Source: Pseudomonas sp. TH15
Lineage (GTDB): Bacteria > Pseudomonadota > Gammaproteobacteria > Pseudomonadales > Pseudomonadaceae
Direction of reading: 5' to 3'
Length of the DNA stretch: 64,000 bases
Assembly (NCBI RefSeq): GCF_016651105.1
Contig: NZ_JAEKEL010000001.1
Span: 4,268,001-4,332,000, forward strand
This document shows positions 10,928-19,435 of the stretch, piece after piece. The notes beneath the pieces are model-generated. The model was not told the DNA's origin. It ran no database searches and saw only the letters and a list, made by a program, of their open reading frames with translations. The position numbers and the translations under genes are program-made. How positions within the stretch are numbered: the stretch's first letter is position 1; each line of letters opens with the position of its first letter.

Positions 10928-12297
10928 AAATCAGTGTATTTGGTAGTGGTTACGTTGGCCTCGTTCAGGCTGCCGTTCTGGCCGAAGTCGGCCACGATGT
11001 GATCTGCATGGACATCGATGCCAAAAAGGTGGAATTGCTCAAGCAAGGCCATGTCAGCATTTTTGAACCGGGGCTGGCCAGTCTGGTCAAGGAAAGCCTG
11101 GAGGCCAAGCGCCTGCAGTTCACCACCGATGAAAAACTTGCCGTGCAACATGGCGAAGTGTTGTTCATCGCCGTTGGTACACCGTCCAGTGAAGACGGTT
11201 CGGCAGACCTGAGCTACGTGTTGTCGGTCGGTGATGCGGTAGCCCGCCACCGCGTGCAGCCAGTGATCCTGGTGGAAAAATCCACCGTTCCGGTTGGCAC
11301 CGGCGACACCCTGCGCGCACATATCCTGGGCAAACTGGACGGCCGCGAACTGGAGTTCGATATCGTCTCCAACCCGGAATTCCTCAAGGAAGGCACCGCC
11401 GTTGCCGACTGCCGCCGTCCGGACCGCATCATCGTCGGCTGCGAGCGTGACGAAGTACGTGAAGTGATGCGCGAGCTCTACGCGCCGTTCAACCGCAACC
11501 ATGACCGCATCATGTTCATGGACCTGCGCAGCGCCGAGCTGACCAAGTACGCCGCCAACTGCATGCTGGCGACGAAAATCAGCTTCATCAACCAGATCGC
11601 CGAGCTGGCCGAGCACCTGGGTTGCGACATCGAATCCGTGCGTCTGGGCATCGGTGCCGATCAGCGCATCGGCTATCACTTCATCTATCCGGGCTGCGGT
11701 TACGGCGGTTCGTGCTTCCCGAAAGACATGCGCGCACTGATTCACAGCGCCGAGGAAGCGAACTGCTCCAGCGACCTGCTGCAAGCGGTGGAAGCAATCA
11801 ACGAGCGCCAGAAACACAAGCTGTTCGAGCGCGTCAATGCGTTCTACAAGGGTGATCTGGCTGGCAAGACCTTCGCCTTGTGGGGCCTGGCGTTCAAGCC
11901 GAACACCGATGACATGCGCGACGCACCTAGCCGCGTACTGATGGAGTCGCTGTGGGCGGCGGGCGCCAATGTACGCGCGTTCGACCCGGAAGCGATGCAG
12001 GAAACCCAGCATTTGTATCCGCACGAATCGAAGCTGGCGCTCATGGGCACACCGGAATCGGTACTGACCGGCGCCGATGCGCTGATCATCTGCACCGAGT
12101 GGCAACAATTCAAGGCGCCGGATTTCGACCTGATCCGTGAGCGCCTCGCAGCACCAGTGATTTTCGATGGCCGCAACCTGTATGACGCAGAGCGCCTGGC
12201 GCGCAGCGGCTTCCTGTACTTCCCGATGGGTCGCGGTGAATCTCGCAAACTGCCGATTACGCTGCAACAATGGCCGCACGCGTCCGACGTCGCTTGA
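10924..12297 (+). CDS. ugd: UDP-glucose 6-dehydrogenase Ugd
   Basis: Oxidises UDP-glucose to UDP-glucuronate with two NAD+, supplying the substrate of ArnA. It has an N-terminal Rossmann motif ([18 protein letters not shown]), the central STVPVGTGD and EFLKEGTAV segments, and the catalytic cysteine in [12 protein letters not shown] at about residue 260. The C-terminal UDP-binding domain contains [17 protein letters not shown]. The length of 457 aa is normal. Its inclusion in the arn operon, by 4-bp overlap with arnF, is typical of pseudomonads. The next gene begins 28 bp before its stop. Confidence 0.95.
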   Translation: MKISVFGSGYVGLVQAAVLAEVGHDVICMDIDAKKVELLKQGHVSIFEPGLASLVKESLEAKRLQFTTDEKLAVQHGEVLFIAVGTPSSEDGSADLSYVLSVGDAVARHRVQPVILVEKSTVPVGTGDTLRAHILGKLDGRELEFDIVSNPEFLKEGTAVADCRRPDRIIVGCERDEVREVMRELYAPFNRNHDRIMFMDLRSAELTKYAANCMLATKISFINQIAELAEHLGCDIESVRLGIGADQRIGYHFIYPGCGYGGSCFPKDMRALIHSAEEANCSSDLLQAVEAINERQKHKLFERVNAFYKGDLAGKTFALWGLAFKPNTDDMRDAPSRVLMESLWAAGANVRAFDPEAMQETQHLYPHESKLALMGTPESVLTGADALIICTEWQQFKAPDFDLIRERLAAPVIFDGRNLYDAERLARSGFLYFPMGRGESRKLPITLQQWPHASDVA

Positions 12298-13892
12298 TCA
12301 CGTTATCGCCTGACATTCGCCGGCAGTCCCTGATCGCAGGGCTGCTGGCGTTTTTATTGTTCATGGCCGGGGTCTACGGGCAGGCCCCTATCGGTTTCGA
12401 TTCACGCTTTGTGCTGTTCGCGCAGGAAATGCTGCGCCACGGGCCAACGGTGTTTCCGAGCACTTATGGACAGCCGTATGCCGATTACTCGGCGTTGTCG
12501 ACGTTGTTTATCTGGCTGCTGTCATTGCCGTTCGGGGCCGTCAATGCGTTCACCGCATGGGCACCGAGCGCCATCGCCGGCGCGCTGATCGTGACGTTGA
12601 TGTATCGGCTGTTGGCACCGTATTCGCGGCGCTGGGCGCTGATCAGCATCGCGCTGTTGCTGCTCACCAGCACGTTCCTCACCGAAGTCCGCGCGGTGTC
12701 GCAGGACTTGATGCTCGCAGCGGTCGCATTCGCGGTGTTCTATCTGGGCTATGCCCACGATCACTTTGCGGGCGGACGCCGTGGGTGGTTGATCTTCGTG
12801 TTGCTGTTGCTCGGTTTCGGCATTCGCGGACCCATTGGTCTGGTGGTGCCGACCGGCATGCTGTGCAGTTATTACTTGCTCAATCGACAGTGGCCGCGAT
12901 TGCTGGTGTTTGGCGTGCTGGCGTCGGTGTTACTCGCGGCATGCGTCGGGCTGTTGTTGTGGCTGGCGCAACTGAGCGGTGGTCCAGCCTTCATGCAGGA
13001 TGTCATTCGCATGCAGTTCATGGGGCGCATGGATGGCAGTGAGGGCGCCAGCGATTCGCTGTATTACTTCACCAGTTCAATGGGCAACTATGCGCTGGCC
13101 TATCCATTGGGCTTGTTGGCGCTGGCCGCCATTTGCCTGACCACACCACGCGAAGCCGGGCCGCAACTGCGCCTGGTGCTGTACTGCGCGGCCGCCGGGT
13201 TGATCGTGATGGTCGGCCTGTCGATTCCCCTGGCGAAAAAAGCCCGTTACGTGCTGCCGATGCTGCCAATGGCAGCGATCATCGCGGCGTATCCGTTTCA
13301 GGTTCTCCACGGTTGGGTGTTCCGTTGGCTGCGCGGTTTGATGTTGGCGGTGTGGCTGCTGACACCGGGGTTACTGCTGGTGGCTCTGCTGGTCGCGCGG
13401 CGTCGGTTCCCCGAGCAATTGACCGACATCACGCTGATTTTGCTGGTGCTCGGCGTGCTGCAACTGGCGGCGCTCTCGCGGTTGTTGATCCCGCGTTGGC
13501 GTGCCGAAGTGCTGGCGCTGTGTTCGGTGCTGGCGTTATGGACGGTGTATGCGGCGGTGTTCGAACCTGTGGAACAGCGCCTCTATAACACGCAGACTTT
13601 CAGCCGCGCCGCCTTCGCGCAGGTTATCCAAAACCCTGCGCCGTTGGTGCTGCACGGTATGGGCAAGGACGCGAAAGCGATCAAATTCATGGTCAACATC
13701 GAGCAGGATCTGCAACCGCAGTTCACCGACTCGGTGCAGCAACTGGAAGCCCTCAAGGGCCCGACGTGGCTGATGATGGATCGTAACGACTTCCAGGCCT
13801 TGAAAGGTACGCCACTGGAAACCCTGCAACCGCTGGTGAGCGGCCGTTTCGATAAAAACGACTACGTATTGCTGTACGTGAAACCCTTGTAG
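12270..13892 (+). CDS. Second GT-C (GT39-like) membrane glycosyltransferase of the arn operon
   Basis: 540-residue integral membrane protein with about eleven hydrophobic helices and a soluble C-terminal part from roughly residue 430. Near residue 40 it has IGFDSRFVLFAQEML, which aligns with Arn[13 protein letters not shown]: the aspartate is kept but the following Glu is Ser. The YFEKP-like loop is replaced by PYADYSALST. It is therefore a diverged GT-C/PMT-family sugar transferase probably using a polyprenyl-phosphate sugar; donor and acceptor are unknown. It starts 28 bp inside ugd, so it is co-transcribed with arn. Its TAG stop lies in the first bases of a REP element. Confidence 0.75.
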   Translation: MAARVRRRLITLSPDIRRQSLIAGLLAFLLFMAGVYGQAPIGFDSRFVLFAQEMLRHGPTVFPSTYGQPYADYSALSTLFIWLLSLPFGAVNAFTAWAPSAIAGALIVTLMYRLLAPYSRRWALISIALLLLTSTFLTEVRAVSQDLMLAAVAFAVFYLGYAHDHFAGGRRGWLIFVLLLLGFGIRGPIGLVVPTGMLCSYYLLNRQWPRLLVFGVLASVLLAACVGLLLWLAQLSGGPAFMQDVIRMQFMGRMDGSEGASDSLYYFTSSMGNYALAYPLGLLALAAICLTTPREAGPQLRLVLYCAAAGLIVMVGLSIPLAKKARYVLPMLPMAAIIAAYPFQVLHGWVFRWLRGLMLAVWLLTPGLLLVALLVARRRFPEQLTDITLILLVLGVLQLAALSRLLIPRWRAEVLALCSVLALWTVYAAVFEPVEQRLYNTQTFSRAAFAQVIQNPAPLVLHGMGKDAKAIKFMVNIEQDLQPQFTDSVQQLEALKGPTWLMMDRNDFQALKGTPLETLQPLVSGRFDKNDYVLLYVKPL

Positions 13893-14009
13893 CAGCTGTC
13901 GCAGGCTGCGATCCTTTGGCTTTTGATCGTTCCCACGCTCTGCATGGGAATGCAGCCGGGGACGCTCTACGTCCCGAAATCAAGAGATCGCAGCCTGCGG
14001 CACTCCTAA
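13889..14009. repeat. REP doublet interrupted by a second palindromic repeat family
   Basis: Outer arms are a degenerate type-A REP pair (GCAGGCTGCGATC at 13901-13913 and GATCGCAGCCTGC at 13987-13999). The normal short spacer is replaced by two hairpins, TTCCCACGCTCTGCATGGGAA (13930-13950) and GGGACGCTCTACGTCCC (13959-13975), belonging to another repeat common between Pseudomonas genes. It supplies the stop codon of the upstream gene and abuts the ATG of the next gene. Confidence 0.75.
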
Positions 14010-14537
14010 ATGAAAATGCTCATTCGTCTTGCTCGTTCCGCTGACGCGGCCGCCCTTCCCGCTATCGAGCGCTCGGCCGCCGAGTTGTTTCGTATCGATC
14101 CCACCCTTGCCTGGCTTGCCGATACCGAGGTGGCGGACGCCGCGCAACATCGACACGCCATCGAGCATGCTCACGTATGGGTTGCCGAAAGCGCCACCGT
14201 GCAACTCGCCGGGTTTGTTCGCGCGCTGACCATCGGCAAGCAATTGCACATTGAAGAACTCTCCGTCAGCCGTTCGTTTCAGGGCCAGGGGGCGGGCCGT
14301 CAATTGATCTCGGCAACGATTGCCTATGCACGCCGGCAACGCTTGCAAGGAGTGACGCTGACCACGTTTCGCGATGTGCCGTGGAATGCACCTTTCTATG
14401 AGCGGATGGGCTTCGTGGTGGTCGAGCCGGATGCCAGCGAAGCGTATTTGATCGATGCCTTGCAAAAGGAAGTCGAGCACGGCTTTCCCGCCGAACGCCG
14501 CTGCGCAATGCGCCTGCCCCTGAGCCATCCCCTGTAG
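14010..14537 (+). CDS. GNAT-family N-acetyltransferase
   Basis: 175-residue acetyltransferase. The acetyl-CoA loop is QGQGAGR, at about residues 91-97, preceded by the beta-4 strand LHIEELSVS. The C-terminal FYERMGFVVVEPD motif is typical of the fold. The substrate is unknown. The start ATG directly abuts the REP element, so no clear ribosome binding site is seen; ATG 14016 is an alternative. The stop TAG is part of the next REP element. It is flanked by repeats on both sides and probably monocistronic. Confidence 0.82.
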   Translation: MKMLIRLARSADAAALPAIERSAAELFRIDPTLAWLADTEVADAAQHRHAIEHAHVWVAESATVQLAGFVRALTIGKQLHIEELSVSRSFQGQGAGRQLISATIAYARRQRLQGVTLTTFRDVPWNAPFYERMGFVVVEPDASEAYLIDALQKEVEHGFPAERRCAMRLPLSHPL

Positions 14538-14618
14538 GAGCTGCCGAAGGCTGCGATCTTTTGATTTTGCTTTTAAAGACAAGATCAAAAGATCGCAGCC
14601 TGCGGCAGCTCCTACAGG
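14531..14618. repeat. REP doublet (type A, GCTGCGATC family)
   Basis: Inverted pair: CCTGTAGGAGCTGCC at 14531 and GGCAGCTCCTACAGG ending at 14618, with GGCTGCGATCTTTTGAT and ATCAAAAGATCGCAGCC inside and a short AT-rich spacer. The left arm gives the TAG stop of the acetyltransferase gene. Confidence 0.9.
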
Positions 14619-14711
14619 ATAGGGGGAGTTATTGAGTTTGACCGGCGGCGTGTGCGCGGCGAGGATGGCGTACGCCCGCACAGCATTTGAAATAAGGACA
14701 TTTGCACCACC

Positions 14712-15890
14712 GTGGCCACTTACTCGCTCGTTATCCGCCGGTTGATGATTTGCTCGCTGACCATCGTCGTCAGCCGCGCCATCACCAGCCCGTTGCTCAC
14801 ACTATTTCTGAGCAACAAACTCGGTCTCAACCAACAGGACGTTGGTCTGCTGCTGGGCATCGCGGTGTTCATCGCCACCCTGCTCGCCCTTTACGGCGGT
14901 TACATTATCGACCGTCTGGAAAAGCGTCGGCTGTTGATCCTGGCCATGCTCTCCAGCGCCATCGGCTTCGTGCTGCTGACCTTCGCCCAGAACCTGTACC
15001 TGACCACCGCGACCCTGGTGATCACCGAAACCGCCTCCGCATTATTTCTGATCGGCTCAAAAGCGATCCTCAGCGAAAACCTGCCCATGGGCCAACGGGC
15101 CAAGGCGTTTTCCCTGCGCTACACCTTGACCAATATCGGCTACGCCACCGGGCCGATGCTCGGTGTGGTGATCGCCGGGGTGTATCCGATTGCACCGTTC
15201 CTGATTGCTGGCGGCATCGCCTTCTTCAGTATCTTCTTGATGAGCGGGATTCCGAAAGACCCGGCGCAGACAACCACCCTCGGCCAGCCCCAGAGCTTTC
15301 TCAAGACCCTGACCACCCTCAAAAACGACCGCACCTTGATCATGTTCACCTGCGGCTGCCTGTTCAGCACCGTGGTCCATGGCCGTTTCACCTTGTACCT
15401 GTCGCAATACCTGCTGGTGACCCATGACTCCAAGCGCGCCCTGGAAACCATGGCCGCCCTGCTCGCCTGCAACGCTATCAGCGTGATCCTGCTGCAATAC
15501 CAGATCGGCCGCTTCCTCAAACGTGAGCAACTGCGCTACTGGATTGCTGGCGGCACCGGCTTGTTCATTTTGGGTTTGATCGGTTTCAGCCTGGCCGACG
15601 GTCTGGTGAGCTGGTGTGTGGCGATGTTCATTTTCACCCTCGGTGAAATGATCATTTACCCGGCGGAATTCCTCTTCGTCGACACCCTGGCCCCGGAAGA
15701 ACTGCGCGGCAGTTACTACGGCGCGCAAAACCTCGCGGCGTTGGGCGGTGCCTTGAGCCCGGTGATTTGTGGCTACCTGTTAATGCACACCCCGGCGCCG
15801 ACAATGTTCTACGCCCTCTGCGCATTGACCGCGATGGGCGGAACCCTGTGCTTCATGGCGGGCCGGCGGGTGGCAATACTGCAAAAATAA
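14712..15890 (+). CDS. MFS transporter
   Basis: 392-residue major facilitator with twelve hydrophobic helices. The loop 2-3 signature region reads GGYIIDRLEKRRLL, matching the MFS motif A pattern (G-x3-D-x-R/K). It resembles drug or metabolite exporters of the YdeE/MdtH kind; the substrate cannot be told. The GTG start at 14712 is chosen because AAGGA lies at 14694-14698 and no ATG gives an intact first helix (the spacing of 13 is long). A strong terminator lies about 95 bp after the stop. Confidence 0.82.
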   Translation: MATYSLVIRRLMICSLTIVVSRAITSPLLTLFLSNKLGLNQQDVGLLLGIAVFIATLLALYGGYIIDRLEKRRLLILAMLSSAIGFVLLTFAQNLYLTTATLVITETASALFLIGSKAILSENLPMGQRAKAFSLRYTLTNIGYATGPMLGVVIAGVYPIAPFLIAGGIAFFSIFLMSGIPKDPAQTTTLGQPQSFLKTLTTLKNDRTLIMFTCGCLFSTVVHGRFTLYLSQYLLVTHDSKRALETMAALLACNAISVILLQYQIGRFLKREQLRYWIAGGTGLFILGLIGFSLADGLVSWCVAMFIFTLGEMIIYPAEFLFVDTLAPEELRGSYYGAQNLAALGGALSPVICGYLLMHTPAPTMFYALCALTAMGGTLCFMAGRRVAILQK

Positions 15891-15983
15891 TGCACTGAAG
15901 CTGCATTAATATGAATTTGTCAGCATCAGGAATGAACGGCACACTGTGCCCGTTCCTCCCCCAATAGTTGGAACAACTTCAAG

Positions 15984-16017
15984 GGCTTTCTGGGTTTCCC
16001 AGCTAAGCCTTTTTTTT
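15984..16017 (+). terminator. Rho-independent terminator after the MFS gene
   Basis: Hairpin GGCTT-T-CTGGG / TTT loop / CCCAG-CT-AAGCC (10 paired bases with a 1x2 internal loop) followed directly by eight T. Its orientation ends transcription from the MFS gene. It also shows that an open frame beginning at 15946 cannot be the real start of the next gene. Confidence 0.9.
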
Positions 16018-16065
16018 GGCTCATGTTTTTGGGCCAAGGGTTCTGTCAACGGATCGATTGTCATC

Positions 16066-16752
16066 ATGCTTGCTCGCTGGTTACCCGCCGCCATCAACAC
16101 CCGCCCCTCGGAATGGAGCCGCGCAGCCATCGGCATGTCCCTGGGCACGCTGTTCAGCGTCTGGCTGTGCAGCCAGGTATTCGGCATTGAAGTGGCGCAG
16201 CACTTGGTCGGTCCGTTGGGTGCGTCGGCGGTGTTGTTGTTCGCCGTATCTTCCGGCGCCCTCGCCCAGCCCTGGTCGATTTTGGGTGGTTACTTGAGCG
16301 CCGGGGTGATTTCACTGCTGGTCGCTCATGTGCTCGGGCGAACTTTGGGCAGCGCGTGCCTGGCAGCGGGCATGGCGTTGATGTTGATGTGTTGGCTGCG
16401 TTGCCTGCATCCCCCGGCCGGAGCGTTGGCGCTGCTGTTGGTGTTGGCCGACCCGGCAACCATCGCCCTGGACTGGAAAGCCCTCGGCCCTGTGATGCTC
16501 GGCGCCTCGGCGATGCTGCTCAGCGCGCTGGCGTACAACAACTTGACGCTCATTCGCTATCCCAAACGACCCGCCGAGCCGGTACCGGTCATGCCGTCGG
16601 CCGACAGCCAGGCCATCACCGCCGAGGATTTACAACGGGCGTTGGCGGAGATGGCGGCCTTCATCGACGTCACGCCGCAAGACCTTGAACAGCTGATCCA
16701 TGCCAGTGAGCTGCATGCCAAGCGGCGCAGCATTACCACAGCCTTCACCTAA
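16066..16752 (+). CDS. HPP-family membrane protein
   Basis: 228-residue protein with four to five membrane helices and the family signature CLHPPAGALALLL at about residue 110, typical of HPP proteins (a nitrite/anion-transport-like family). ATG 16066 is preferred: a longer frame back to 15946 would cross the terminator. After the last helix comes a hydrophilic tail of about 70 residues (from KRPAEPVPV) without a recognised CBS domain, so it is shorter than HPP-CBS fusions. The upstream Shine-Dalgarno is poor. The transport role is inferred from family only. Confidence 0.8.
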   Translation: MLARWLPAAINTRPSEWSRAAIGMSLGTLFSVWLCSQVFGIEVAQHLVGPLGASAVLLFAVSSGALAQPWSILGGYLSAGVISLLVAHVLGRTLGSACLAAGMALMLMCWLRCLHPPAGALALLLVLADPATIALDWKALGPVMLGASAMLLSALAYNNLTLIRYPKRPAEPVPVMPSADSQAITAEDLQRALAEMAAFIDVTPQDLEQLIHASELHAKRRSITTAFT

Positions 16753-16758
16753 CCCCTT

Positions 16759-16840
16759 ATGTAGGAGCTGCCGCAGGCTGCGATCTTTTGACTTTGATTT
16801 TTAAAGATCAAAAGAGCGCAGCCTGCGACAGCGCCTACAT
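16759..16840. repeat. REP doublet (type A)
   Basis: Arms ATGTAGGAGCTGCCGCAGG (16759 onward) and GCGACAGCGCCTACAT (ending 16840) with TGCGATCTTTTGA / TCAAAAGAGCGCA inside. One extra copy of GCCTACAT follows at 16847-16854. Confidence 0.88.
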
Positions 16841-16899
16841 GAGCCCGCCTACATGTTCGACCAAGGTAAAAATGCAGACGGGACCTGCACGTATGCCGG

Positions 16900-16951
16900 T
16901 TGTACATCACAAATTTGCACTGATACGATCCAGCATCGCTCGCGCGCGAGC
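16900..16951 (+). promoter_or_regulatory. Candidate sigma-70 promoter plus palindromic operator
   Basis: TTGTAC (16900-16905), an 18-bp spacer and extended -10 TGATACGAT (16921-16929). A 14-bp perfect palindrome GCTCGCGCGCGAGC (16938-16951) sits over the expected start point, a position suited to repression. It precedes the hydrolase gene at 16988. The AraC regulator at 25537-26553 or an unlinked repressor could act here; this is inference. Confidence 0.45.
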
Positions 16952-16987
16952 TTCTCTATAAAGAACAATAAAAGCAGGGAGTTATCG

Positions 16988-18094
16988 ATGACTGCTCAGG
17001 TTCCATCTCCGCAGGCTCAAGCCAGGGATGCCACGACAAACGAAGTGCTGGCCGAGGTTCGCAACCACATCGGCCACCTGACCCTCAATCGCCCCGCCGG
17101 CCTCAACGCCCTCACCCTGGACATGGTCCGCCGCCTGCAGAACCAGCTCGACGCCTGGGCCGAGGATTCACAGGTCAACGCAGTGGTGCTGCGCGGCGCT
17201 GGTGAGAAAGCGTTCTGTGCCGGTGGCGACATCCGCTCGCTGTACGACAGCTTCAAAAACGGCGACAGCCTGCACGAAGACTTCTTCGTCGAGGAATACG
17301 CCCTCGACCTCGCTATCCACAATTACTGCAAACCGGTCCTGGCCTTGATGGACGGCTTTGTACTGGGCGGCGGCATGGGCCTGGTGCAAGGCGCGGATAT
17401 GCGGGTGGTGACCGAGCGCAGTCGCCTGGCGATGCCGGAAGTGGCCATCGGTTACTTCCCGGACGTGGGCGGCAGCTACTTCCTGCCGCGGATTCCTGGT
17501 GAGCTGGGGATATACCTCGGTGTCAGCGGCGTGCAGATCCGCGCCGCCGATGCGCTGTATTGCGGCTTGGCCGACTGGTACCTGGAAAGCGATAAACTCG
17601 GCACCCTGGACGAACAACTCGATCACCTCCAATGGCACGAAACACCGCTCAAGGACCTGCAAGGTGTGCTGGCCAAGCTCGCCACGCAGCAACTGCCTGA
17701 CGCGCCATTGATTGCGCTGCGCCCGGCCATCGACCACTTCTTCGCCCTGCCGGACGTGGCGAGTATTGTGGAACAACTACGCGAAGTGACCGTCGCCGAC
17801 AGTCACGAATGGGCGAAAACCACCGCCGATCTGCTGGAAAGCCGTTCGCCGCTGGCCATGGGCGTGACCCTGGAAATGCTCCGTCGCGGCCGCCACTTGA
17901 GCCTTGAACAATGCTTCGCCCTTGAACTGCACCTGGACCGCCAGTGGTTCGAGCGCGGCGACCTGATCGAAGGCGTGCGCGCCTTGTTGATCGACAAAGA
18001 CAAGAACCCGCGCTGGAACCCGCCGACCCTACAGGCGCTGCACGCCGAGCACGTCGAGAGTTTCTTCACAGGTTTTGAGCAGAGCGGGAGCTGA
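16988..18094 (+). CDS. 3-hydroxyisobutyryl-CoA hydrolase / enoyl-CoA hydratase family protein
   Basis: 368-residue crotonase-fold enzyme of the ECH_2 class. It is longer than ordinary hydratases (about 260) and matches HIBYL-CoA hydrolase, which releases 3-hydroxyisobutyrate in valine breakdown. The oxyanion-hole motifs are CAGGDIRSLY (about 79-88) and LGGGMGLVQGAD (about 127-138). The catalytic-type Glu/Asp segment is MPEVAIGYFPDVGGSYFL. ATG 16988 is chosen for its GCAGGGAG site; the frame is open to 16853 but that part is REP-derived. It ends 3 bp before the acyl-CoA dehydrogenase, so the two form an operon for valine/isobutyrate catabolism. Confidence 0.85.
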   Translation: MTAQVPSPQAQARDATTNEVLAEVRNHIGHLTLNRPAGLNALTLDMVRRLQNQLDAWAEDSQVNAVVLRGAGEKAFCAGGDIRSLYDSFKNGDSLHEDFFVEEYALDLAIHNYCKPVLALMDGFVLGGGMGLVQGADMRVVTERSRLAMPEVAIGYFPDVGGSYFLPRIPGELGIYLGVSGVQIRAADALYCGLADWYLESDKLGTLDEQLDHLQWHETPLKDLQGVLAKLATQQLPDAPLIALRPAIDHFFALPDVASIVEQLREVTVADSHEWAKTTADLLESRSPLAMGVTLEMLRRGRHLSLEQCFALELHLDRQWFERGDLIEGVRALLIDKDKNPRWNPPTLQALHAEHVESFFTGFEQSGS

Positions 18095-18097
18095 GCC

Positions 18098-19249
18098 ATG
18101 CACGATATTGAATTGAGCGAAGAGCAAGTGATGATCCGCGATATGGCCCGGGACTTCGCCCGTGGCGAAATCGCGCCCCACGCACAAGCCTGGGAAAAGG
18201 CTGGCTGGATCGATGACGGTCTGGTGGCGAAGATGGGGGAGCTGGGTCTACTGGGCATGGTCGTGCCCGAGGAATGGGGCGGCACCTATGTCGATTACGT
18301 CGCCTACGCCTTGGCCGTGGAAGAGATTTCGGCTGGCGACGGCGCTACTGGCGCGTTGATGAGCATCCACAACTCGGTGGGTTGCGGGCCGGTGCTGAAT
18401 TACGGCACTGAAGCACAGAAAAAAACCTGGCTGCCGGACCTGGCCAGCGGTCAAGCCATCGGCTGCTTCTGCCTGACCGAACCGCAAGCCGGTTCCGAAG
18501 CCCACAACCTGCGCACCCGCGCCGAACTGCGGGATGGCCAGTGGGTGATCAATGGCGCCAAGCAGTTCGTCAGCAACGGCAAGCGGGCGAAACTGGCGAT
18601 TGTGTTTGCGGTGACTGATCCGGACCTGGGCAAGAAAGGCATCTCGGCATTCCTCGTGCCGACCGACACCGCTGGTTTTATCGTTGATCGCACCGAACAC
18701 AAAATGGGCATTCGCGCTTCCGATACCTGCGCAGTAACCCTGAGCAACTGCACCATCCCAGAAGCCAACCTGCTGGGTGATCGCGGCAAAGGCCTGGCCA
18801 TCGCCCTCTCCAACCTCGAAGGCGGCCGCATCGGCATCGCCGCGCAAGCGTTGGGCATCGCCCGTGCAGCATTTGAAGCGGCGCTGGCCTACTCCCGGGA
18901 TCGGGTGCAGTTCGGCAAACCGATCAACGAGCACCAGAGCATCGCCAATATGCTGGCGGACATGCACACGCGGTTGAACGCCGCACGCTTGCTGATCCTG
19001 CACGCTGCGCGGTTGCGCAGTGCCGGCAAACCGTGTCTGTCGGAGGCCTCACAGGCCAAATTGTTTGCATCGGAAATGGCCGAGAAAGTCTGTTCTTCGG
19101 CGATGCAGATTCATGGCGGATATGGATATTTGGAGGATTACCCGGTGGAGCGTTACTACCGGGATGCGCGGATTACGCAGATTTATGAAGGGTCGAGCGA
19201 GATACAGCGGATGGTGATTGCCCGGGAGTTGAAAAACTATCAGCTCTAA
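18098..19249 (+). CDS. Acyl-CoA dehydrogenase, isobutyryl-CoA-type
   Basis: 383-residue FAD flavoprotein that introduces an alpha-beta double bond. It has [15 protein letters not shown] (flavin/substrate contact, about 120-134), [10 protein letters not shown], and near the C-terminus [20 protein letters not shown] and [12 protein letters not shown], where the Glu of YEG is the expected catalytic base of short-chain enzymes. Coupling to a HIBYL-CoA hydrolase suggests isobutyryl-CoA as substrate. It is a clear paralogue of the dehydrogenase encoded convergently at 20347-21474. Confidence 0.88.
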   Translation: MHDIELSEEQVMIRDMARDFARGEIAPHAQAWEKAGWIDDGLVAKMGELGLLGMVVPEEWGGTYVDYVAYALAVEEISAGDGATGALMSIHNSVGCGPVLNYGTEAQKKTWLPDLASGQAIGCFCLTEPQAGSEAHNLRTRAELRDGQWVINGAKQFVSNGKRAKLAIVFAVTDPDLGKKGISAFLVPTDTAGFIVDRTEHKMGIRASDTCAVTLSNCTIPEANLLGDRGKGLAIALSNLEGGRIGIAAQALGIARAAFEAALAYSRDRVQFGKPINEHQSIANMLADMHTRLNAARLLILHAARLRSAGKPCLSEASQAKLFASEMAEKVCSSAMQIHGGYGYLEDYPVERYYRDARITQIYEGSSEIQRMVIARELKNYQL

Positions 19250-19252
19250 AAG

Positions 19253-19324
19253 CAAAAGATCGCAGCCTGCGGCAGCTCCTACACCAGAGTCTCTGTAGGA
19301 GCTGCCGCAGGCTGCGATCTTTTG
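19253..19324. repeat. REP doublet (type A, outward order)
   Basis: CAAAAGATCGCAGCC...GGCAGCTCCTACA faces TGTAGGAGCTGCC...GGCTGCGATCTTTTG across a 12-base spacer. The order is inverted relative to the doublets at 14531 or 16759. Confidence 0.9.
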
Positions 19325-19339
19325 ATCTGGCCTCAAAGC

Positions 19340-19416
19340 TTCGCGAGCAGGCTCGCTCCCACAGGGGATTTGCGTACAACGCAGAACCAATGTGGGAGCG
19401 AGCTTGCTCGCGATGG
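19340..19416. repeat. REP doublet (type B, GCGAGCAAGCTCGC family)
   Basis: TTCGCGAGCAGGCTCGCTCC (from 19340) and GGAGCGAGCTTGCTCGCGATGG (to 19416) lie directly beside the type-A doublet. Two unrelated REP families thus share one convergent intergenic gap. Confidence 0.88.
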
Positions 19417-19435
19417 CGTCATTGGATACGCCGAA

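Noticed and set aside
10774-12279. A 501-codon open frame on the minus strand opposite ugd
   Set aside because: It mirrors a conserved gene in GC-rich DNA, has no family-like motifs and no ribosome site; ugd on + is certain.
15946-16065. N-terminal extension of the HPP protein by 40 codons
   Set aside because: The stretch contains a rho-independent terminator with eight T, and the residues are not family-like.
16853-16987. Upstream start for the 3-hydroxyisobutyryl-CoA hydrolase
   Set aside because: The region holds REP remnants and the likely promoter; ATG 16988 has a good ribosome site and the correct N-terminus.
19253-19416. Closely spaced repeats that could suggest a CRISPR array
   Set aside because: They are inverted, not direct, repeats of two REP families with only two copies each and no cas genes.
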